A DNA stretch of 10,262 nucleotides from JBGOUV01 sp041477815 (GTDB taxonomy: Bacteria > Acidobacteriota > Terriglobia > Bryobacterales > JACQDG01): the NCBI GenBank assembly GCA_041477815.1, contig JBGOUV010000255.1:1-10262 (forward strand), in the 5' to 3' direction. A program made the translations under genes and the position numbers. A model generated the notes under the pieces. The model was given only the letters and a program-made list of their open reading frames with translations, was not told the DNA's origin and ran no database searches. Shown here in pieces: positions 6,777 to 10,262 of the stretch (positions within the stretch are counted from its first letter, which is position 1; every line of letters starts with the position of its first letter).

Positions 6777-8035
6777 GCGCTATCATCAGGACATAGCAGG
6801 TCCGCGCAGAGGTATTGGGCCTGGGAGGCGACGTCCTGCCAGTCCAGGTCCTCGAGGACTCGCCGGAGCTTCGAGCGGTTGAAGCGGGCGTCTTCCAGCA
6901 GCGGCTCCCAGACGCAGAGGCAGTCGTCGCGGGTGAGGTCGTCGCCCGCGCGGAGGAGTTCCCCCAGGAAGTCCGGAAGGGTGCGTAGGGCGTCCAGGTC
7001 GAGTGGGGGGCGCATCTTGATTTCCAAGGCGGCCAAGTGGACGAAGGGCGTCCAGGCGGCCGCCGCTTCGCGCACCGCCTCTTCCAGCTCGGCGGCATAC
7101 CCCGCGCGCCGCAGCTCCCGATACAGAGGACTGCGTCCGTCGAGGATCAGACGCGCCGCCACCGGCCGGCCGGCCCCTTTTTCCTGGAGCCGGCGACACT
7201 CCGCGAGGAGCCGGTCCAGCAGATCCTGGGTGGTCGAGAAGGGCTCGACGTCAATCTGCGTGGAAAGCCACCGCACCGCGTCGGTTTCGATCAGAGCCGG
7301 CTCGCCCAGGAGGTCCGTCCCGTCCGCCTCTACTAGAAAACAGCCTCGCGGGCCGGACTCGCGCAGGGAGCGTCCCTGCGTGTTCCCGGCGTAGACGATC
7401 CAGGGCGCGCGGGACAGGAAGCGGCGCTCGTGAGCGTGACCGAGGGCCCAGTAGTGGTAGCCGGCGCCGGCCAGGTCCTCGAGCTCGCACGGGGCGTAGG
7501 GCTCGTGGCCGGTTTCGGCCCCCACGTTGCAGTGTAGCAGCGCTACCTGTAAAGCCTCCCCGCCCGGCGCCGGCGGAGGAAACAGCCGCGCCAGGTTCCG
7601 CGATTCGTTCTTCTGCGGATGGCTCACCCCGGTGATCTCGGCCAGGAGCCGGCCGTCCCGTCGCACCCCGCGGGTCTCCACCTGCGGCCCGAAGACATAC
7701 GTGTTCGGCGGCGGCGGCAGCGTCGCCGACACGCTGTCCAGCGGGTCGTGGTTCCCGTGAGCGACAAACGCGGGGATGGCCTGTTGTTCCAGCCGCTCCA
7801 GTCCTTGCCGGAACCGGAGCTGCGCCCGCAGGCTCTTCTGCGAGGCGTCATAGACGTCACCGGCGACCAGCAGAAAGGCGGCGCCGGCATCGATGCACGC
7901 GGAGACGACCTGGTCCCAGGCTTGAAAGGTGGCTTGGCGCAAGGCCTCTCCGGCCTGCAAGGAATCGACCTTCGCACAGGCAAAAGGAGTATCGAGGTGG
8001 AGATCGGCCGCGTGGACGAAGCAGAACCGGGCCAT
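6773..8035 (-). CDS. yhaO: YhaO-like metallophosphoesterase (SbcD/Mre11-type nuclease)
   Basis: This encodes a 420-residue calcineurin-like phosphoesterase of the SbcD/Mre11/YhaO type. Metal-binding motifs appear in order: DLHLDT with Asp11 and His13, GDVYD at 59-63, GNHD at 94-97, LLHCN with His168 and GHAH at 199-202. All expected metal ligands appear intact, so a two-metal nuclease is likely. The remaining ~190 residues, after YAGNTQGRSLRESG, form the capping and partner-binding region typical of YhaO/SbcD. It is the first gene of a two-gene unit and overlaps the yhaN-like ATPase by four bases. The start is an ATG at 8035, with only a weak purine-rich stretch (GGGGA) just before it. The gene is transcribed away from the small RidA-family gene, with 35 bases between the two starts. 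By analogy with SbcCD it would process DNA ends or hairpins in the cytoplasm under control of its ATPase partner. Confidence 0.88.
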   Translation of the reverse strand: MARFCFVHAADLHLDTPFACAKVDSLQAGEALRQATFQAWDQVVSACIDAGAAFLLVAGDVYDASQKSLRAQLRFRQGLERLEQQAIPAFVAHGNHDPLDSVSATLPPPPNTYVFGPQVETRGVRRDGRLLAEITGVSHPQKNESRNLARLFPPPAPGGEALQVALLHCNVGAETGHEPYAPCELEDLAGAGYHYWALGHAHERRFLSRAPWIVYAGNTQGRSLRESGPRGCFLVEADGTDLLGEPALIETDAVRWLSTQIDVEPFSTTQDLLDRLLAECRRLQEKGAGRPVAARLILDGRSPLYRELRRAGYAAELEEAVREAAAAWTPFVHLAALEIKMRPPLDLDALRTLPDFLGELLRAGDDLTRDDCLCVWEPLLEDARFNRSKLRRVLEDLDWQDVASQAQYLCADLLCPDDSA

Positions 8036-8057
8036 CGATCCCCAGTATAGTGTAGGT

Positions 8058-8062
8058 GGAGG
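8058..8062 (+). promoter_or_regulatory. Ribosome binding site for the RidA-family gene
   Basis: GGAGG within AGGTGGAGGAG (8054-8064) lies 8 bases before the ATG at 8071. This strong Shine-Dalgarno match rules against the in-frame GTG at 8056, which would place the site inside the coding sequence. Confidence 0.7.
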
Positions 8063-8070
8063 AGCGGAAG

Positions 8071-8472
8071 ATGGAGAAGAAGATCATCAATCCCTGGACC
8101 TGGCAGGATGGACTCGGGTTTGTGCAAGCGGTGGAAGTGCGAGGCGGGGGGAGGCTATTGGTGTGCGCGGGGCAGGCGTCGATCGACGGGGAGGGGCGGG
8201 TGTCGCATCCGGGAGACATGGGGGCGCAGGCCCGACAGTGTCTTGATAATATTGAGACGGTCCTGGCGGGTGTGGGGATGTCCCTGCGGCACGTGGTGAG
8301 GCTGAATCATTACACCACCAATGTGGACCGCCTCATTGCTGAGGGGTGGGAGGCGGTCAAGGAGCGGCTGCAGGAGGCGGGATGCCGTCCGGCGTCGACG
8401 CTGCTGGGGGTAACGCGGCTGGCGTATCCGGACCTGCTGATCGAGATGGAGGCTACGGCGGTGGCGGAGTAG
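8071..8472 (+). CDS. RidA/YjgF/UK114-family protein lacking the catalytic arginine
   Basis: This encodes a 133-residue protein of usual family length, starting MEKKIINPW. Family features include LLVCAGQASIDGEG (29-42), a central helix with QCLDNIETVLAGVGMSLRHV, the VRLNHYTTNVD strand, and a C-terminal RPASTLLGVTRL followed by LLIEMEATAV. True RidA proteins deaminate reactive 2-aminoacrylate-type imines and use an Arg equivalent to E. coli Arg105 in PARSCVEVARL. Aligning on the VxRL motif, this position is Ser109 here; the nearest Arg (106) is shifted to before the proline. The protein therefore resembles the Rid subfamilies without demonstrated imine deaminase activity, and its substrate is unknown. 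It is probably a cytoplasmic homotrimer, as is usual for the family. It is divergent from the yhaO-like gene and ends two bases from the stop of the sulfite oxidase gene, so it appears to be a single-gene transcript. Confidence 0.88.
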   Translation: MEKKIINPWTWQDGLGFVQAVEVRGGGRLLVCAGQASIDGEGRVSHPGDMGAQARQCLDNIETVLAGVGMSLRHVVRLNHYTTNVDRLIAEGWEAVKERLQEAGCRPASTLLGVTRLAYPDLLIEMEATAVAE

Positions 8473-8474
8473 GG

Positions 8475-9773
8475 CTACTTGAAGTGCTCGGCCAGGTAGC
8501 GGGCCAGGGTCGCTTTTTCGGGATCGGAGACGGGGGCGCCCCACCGCATCATCTTTTCCACCTCGCGGGTCCAGCGGCCGGGGTCCAGTTTCTGACCGAC
8601 GATCAGATTGTGGTCGTGGCAGGAGAGGCACTTCTCCTGGGCGATCCGGAGACCGTCGCCGGGCGGCAGGGCGGCGGGCAGGGGATCGAACTTCTCGGGG
8701 GCGGTGTCGGGTATGTTGTAGAGGTATCCGGACGGATTCCAGGCGGCGGTCGGAGGTTGGACGCGGCCCCGACTGTCAGTGGCGCGGGCCAGGACGGGGC
8801 CGGTTGGTTTGGCGTTGTACTCGAAGCGGCGCCAGGCGAAGGCGGCCTTTTCGGGGCCCAGCTTGGCTGGGTTCCAGATCTTCCCGCCGTCGAGGGACAC
8901 TTCCACCTTGACGATATCGGCCTCGCCGGCCCAGGCGACGCCGGAGATGGGGCCGGTCCAGCGGGTGAGCAGCGACTTGACGGTGAGCGAGGTTACCGCG
9001 GCCAGGTCTTGGGGGTCGACGGCCTCGCCCGGCTGGACGGGGCGGGTGGGGTAGCGGTAGGCCGTCTTCATGAAGAAGCCGTCGAACTCGTCGGGCACGG
9101 CGGTGATGCGGGTGAGCCACTTGACGGACGCGGCGCCTTCCCAGCCGGGGGTGATCAGCCGCACGGGGAAGCCGTGCTCGAGGGGGAGGGCCACGCCGTT
9201 CATGTGAGTGGCGAGGAGGGTGTCGGGGTGGAGGGCCTTGGCTGCCGGGATGCTGCGGATGAAGTCGGGGGCCGTGACCATGCCGGTGTCGGCGCCGTCG
9301 CAGGCGAGGTGTTTGGCTCCCGGCTTGAGCACGGCGCGCTCCAGGAGGTCCTGGAGGCGGACGCCTTTCCAGCGGGCGGTGCCCACGGCGCCTTTGCGCC
9401 ACTGGACGCCGGCGACGCGGGGCCGGAAGAAGCTGCGGCCATTGCCGGCACACTCCATGGTCGTTACACGCTCGACCTGGGGGAGGCGGGTGAGGTCGGG
9501 GAGGGTGAGGCGGAGGGGCTTCTCGACCAGGCCCTCGATGGAGAGCTGCCACTGGGCTGCTTCGATGGCGGGGATGTAGAAATGACTGCGGACGAAGAAG
9601 CGGGGGATCGGGGTGATCCAGGAGTCGAGCAGATCGGGCGGCGTTTCGAGGTCCAGGGGACGGGGGGAGTGGAGGATCAGGCCCTTCTTGCGTCCAAGAG
9701 CCTGGTCTTCGAGGGTGGGAGCGGGGCGGGCGATGGCGCCGCCCAAGAGGAGGAATAGAGAGCGTCGGGTCAT
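8475..9773 (-). CDS. Sulfite oxidase-family molybdoenzyme with C-terminal cytochrome c domain, Tat-exported
   Basis: This encodes a 432-residue periplasmic molybdopterin enzyme. The N-terminus MTRRSLFLLLGGAIA is a short twin-arginine signal. The oxidoreductase molybdopterin domain follows (about 45-225). It contains the pattern RFFVRSHF at 58-65, the molybdenum-ligand cysteine in MECAGNGR (Cys108), GVRLQDLLERA, and the cofactor-binding HGFPVRLITPGW and SVKWL around 200-220. A dimerisation domain (about 240-355) contains VKVEVSLDGG. The C-terminus has one heme c site, CLSCH at 382-386, with Met408 or Met409 as probable axial ligand. Family members oxidise sulfite to sulfate and pass electrons to cytochrome c; here the electron acceptor appears to be fused on. 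The actual substrate is not provable, since related enzymes act on other S- or N-oxides. The ATG overlaps the stop of the upstream amidohydrolase gene (ATGA), indicating translational coupling. Confidence 0.88.
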   Translation of the reverse strand: MTRRSLFLLLGGAIARPAPTLEDQALGRKKGLILHSPRPLDLETPPDLLDSWITPIPRFFVRSHFYIPAIEAAQWQLSIEGLVEKPLRLTLPDLTRLPQVERVTTMECAGNGRSFFRPRVAGVQWRKGAVGTARWKGVRLQDLLERAVLKPGAKHLACDGADTGMVTAPDFIRSIPAAKALHPDTLLATHMNGVALPLEHGFPVRLITPGWEGAASVKWLTRITAVPDEFDGFFMKTAYRYPTRPVQPGEAVDPQDLAAVTSLTVKSLLTRWTGPISGVAWAGEADIVKVEVSLDGGKIWNPAKLGPEKAAFAWRRFEYNAKPTGPVLARATDSRGRVQPPTAAWNPSGYLYNIPDTAPEKFDPLPAALPPGDGLRIAQEKCLSCHDHNLIVGQKLDPGRWTREVEKMMRWGAPVSDPEKATLARYLAEHFK

Positions 9774-10262
9774 AGTTTTAGCAGCCGGGCGGCGTTGCCG
9801 CCGTATACCTTATCCCAAGTCTCGCGGGGCAGGCCGAGCGGGGTCATGAGGTTGTCGTGGAACTGCTTGGAAGGGAGCAGCTCCTCGACGCGCAGGATGT
9901 CGGTGCCAAACAAGACCTTGTCCCAGGCATTGTCCCAGAAAAAGTGGTAGCGGTAAAAGTCGGGTCCTTTATTGGCGCGCCAGCCCCCCCACCACGCGCC
10001 GGTCAGGTCTACATAGTAGTTGGGATGGAGGCGAGCCATCATGGAGGCCTCCTCATACCAGGGGACGCCGAGGTGGGCGCCGACCACGTTCATGCCTTTG
10101 AAGGCGCGCACTACGGCGTCGAGGCGGACGGGGCGCATCTTGTCGGAGGAGACGTCGCGCTCCTTGTCGTGGCAGGTGCACATGACGATCCCGGTATGGA
10201 ACAGGGCGGGCAGGCCGGAGCGCTCGATGCGCTCGTAGATGGGGTAGAAGGCTTTGTCGTCG
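9770..10262 (-). CDS. Amidohydrolase-2 family protein, 5' end outside window
   Basis: The open frame runs through the window edge, so only the C-terminal 163 residues are visible. The methionine at 10183 is internal: the frame continues upstream through residues reading DDKAFYPIYERIERSGLPAL and then FHTG, a classic amidohydrolase-2 strand with a probable metal-ligand or catalytic His. Further motifs are VVGAHLG (His), YYVDLTG and VLFGTDI (Asp), which match the later active-site positions of this TIM-barrel family. The C-terminus, with WDKVYGGNAARLLKL, is also typical: these proteins end with a helix in which the product 'nodes' sit as GNAARLL. Family members include decarboxylases and hydrolases of aromatic or carboxylated substrates; no specific substrate can be assigned. 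The gene stops within the ATGA that starts the sulfite oxidase-family gene, so they form an operon. Confidence 0.85.
   Translation of the reverse strand, partial: DDKAFYPIYERIERSGLPALFHTGIVMCTCHDKERDVSSDKMRPVRLDAVVRAFKGMNVVGAHLGVPWYEEASMMARLHPNYYVDLTGAWWGGWRANKGPDFYRYHFFWDNAWDKVLFGTDILRVEELLPSKQFHDNLMTPLGLPRETWDKVYGGNAARLLKL

Noticed and set aside
8036..8070. TATAGT/TATACT hexamers in the gap between the yhaO-like and RidA-family genes as divergent promoters
   Set aside because: The 35-base gap holds hexamers resembling -10 boxes on both strands, but no -35 match at a proper distance on either strand, so no promoter can be supported.
8346..9758. Open frame of 470 codons on the plus strand opposite the sulfite oxidase gene
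   Set aside because: Extremely Gly/Ala/Asp-rich product with no motif, overlapping the end of the RidA-family gene in another frame; a shadow of GC-rich codon use.

Overview
The window is a GC-rich bacterial chromosome segment with tightly packed genes: eight protein-coding genes, two of which meet in 4-base ATGA overlaps and two of which end tail to tail with gaps of 2 and 5 bases. No RNA genes, insertion sequences, CRISPR arrays or large repeats are visible. The gene mix is a cytochrome c-fused, Tat-exported sulfite oxidase, an amidohydrolase-2 protein, a YhaN/YhaO-type nuclease pair and a divergent actin-like ATPase. Together with the composition, this suggests a Gram-negative soil-type bacterium, possibly Acidobacteriota (Bryobacterales/Solibacter-like). 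That placement is inferred from protein style only, not from a marker gene.

Layout: (1) 42-899, minus: a DinD/BRO-N family protein linked by family to the DNA damage response. (2) 900-987: a short divergent intergenic region. (3) 988-3207, plus: a two-gene unit encoding a membrane-anchored PGRP/amidase-2 protein with a long cytoplasmic N-terminus, followed by a divergent MreB-like actin-fold ATPase. (4) 3213-8035, minus: a translationally coupled pair in the order yhaO-like metallophosphoesterase then yhaN-like AAA/SMC-type ATPase. The ATPase carries a predicted membrane hairpin at the tip of its coiled coil. (5) 8071-8472, plus: a small RidA/YjgF-family protein that lacks the catalytic arginine of true RidA. 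(6) 8475-10262, minus: an amidohydrolase (5' end outside the window) translationally coupled to a sulfite oxidase-family molybdoenzyme with a C-terminal heme c domain.

How the genes may work together: the YhaO/YhaN pair should form an SbcD/SbcC-like nuclease-ATPase, and DinD belongs to the same broad DNA-damage theme. The amidase and actin-like genes look like a cell-envelope unit in which a cytoplasmic actin-fold protein could meet the cytoplasmic tail of a periplasmic cell-wall amidase. That pair and the membrane-hairpin YhaN are the most interesting parts of the window. The sulfite oxidase/amidohydrolase operon is ordinary periplasmic redox and catabolic metabolism.
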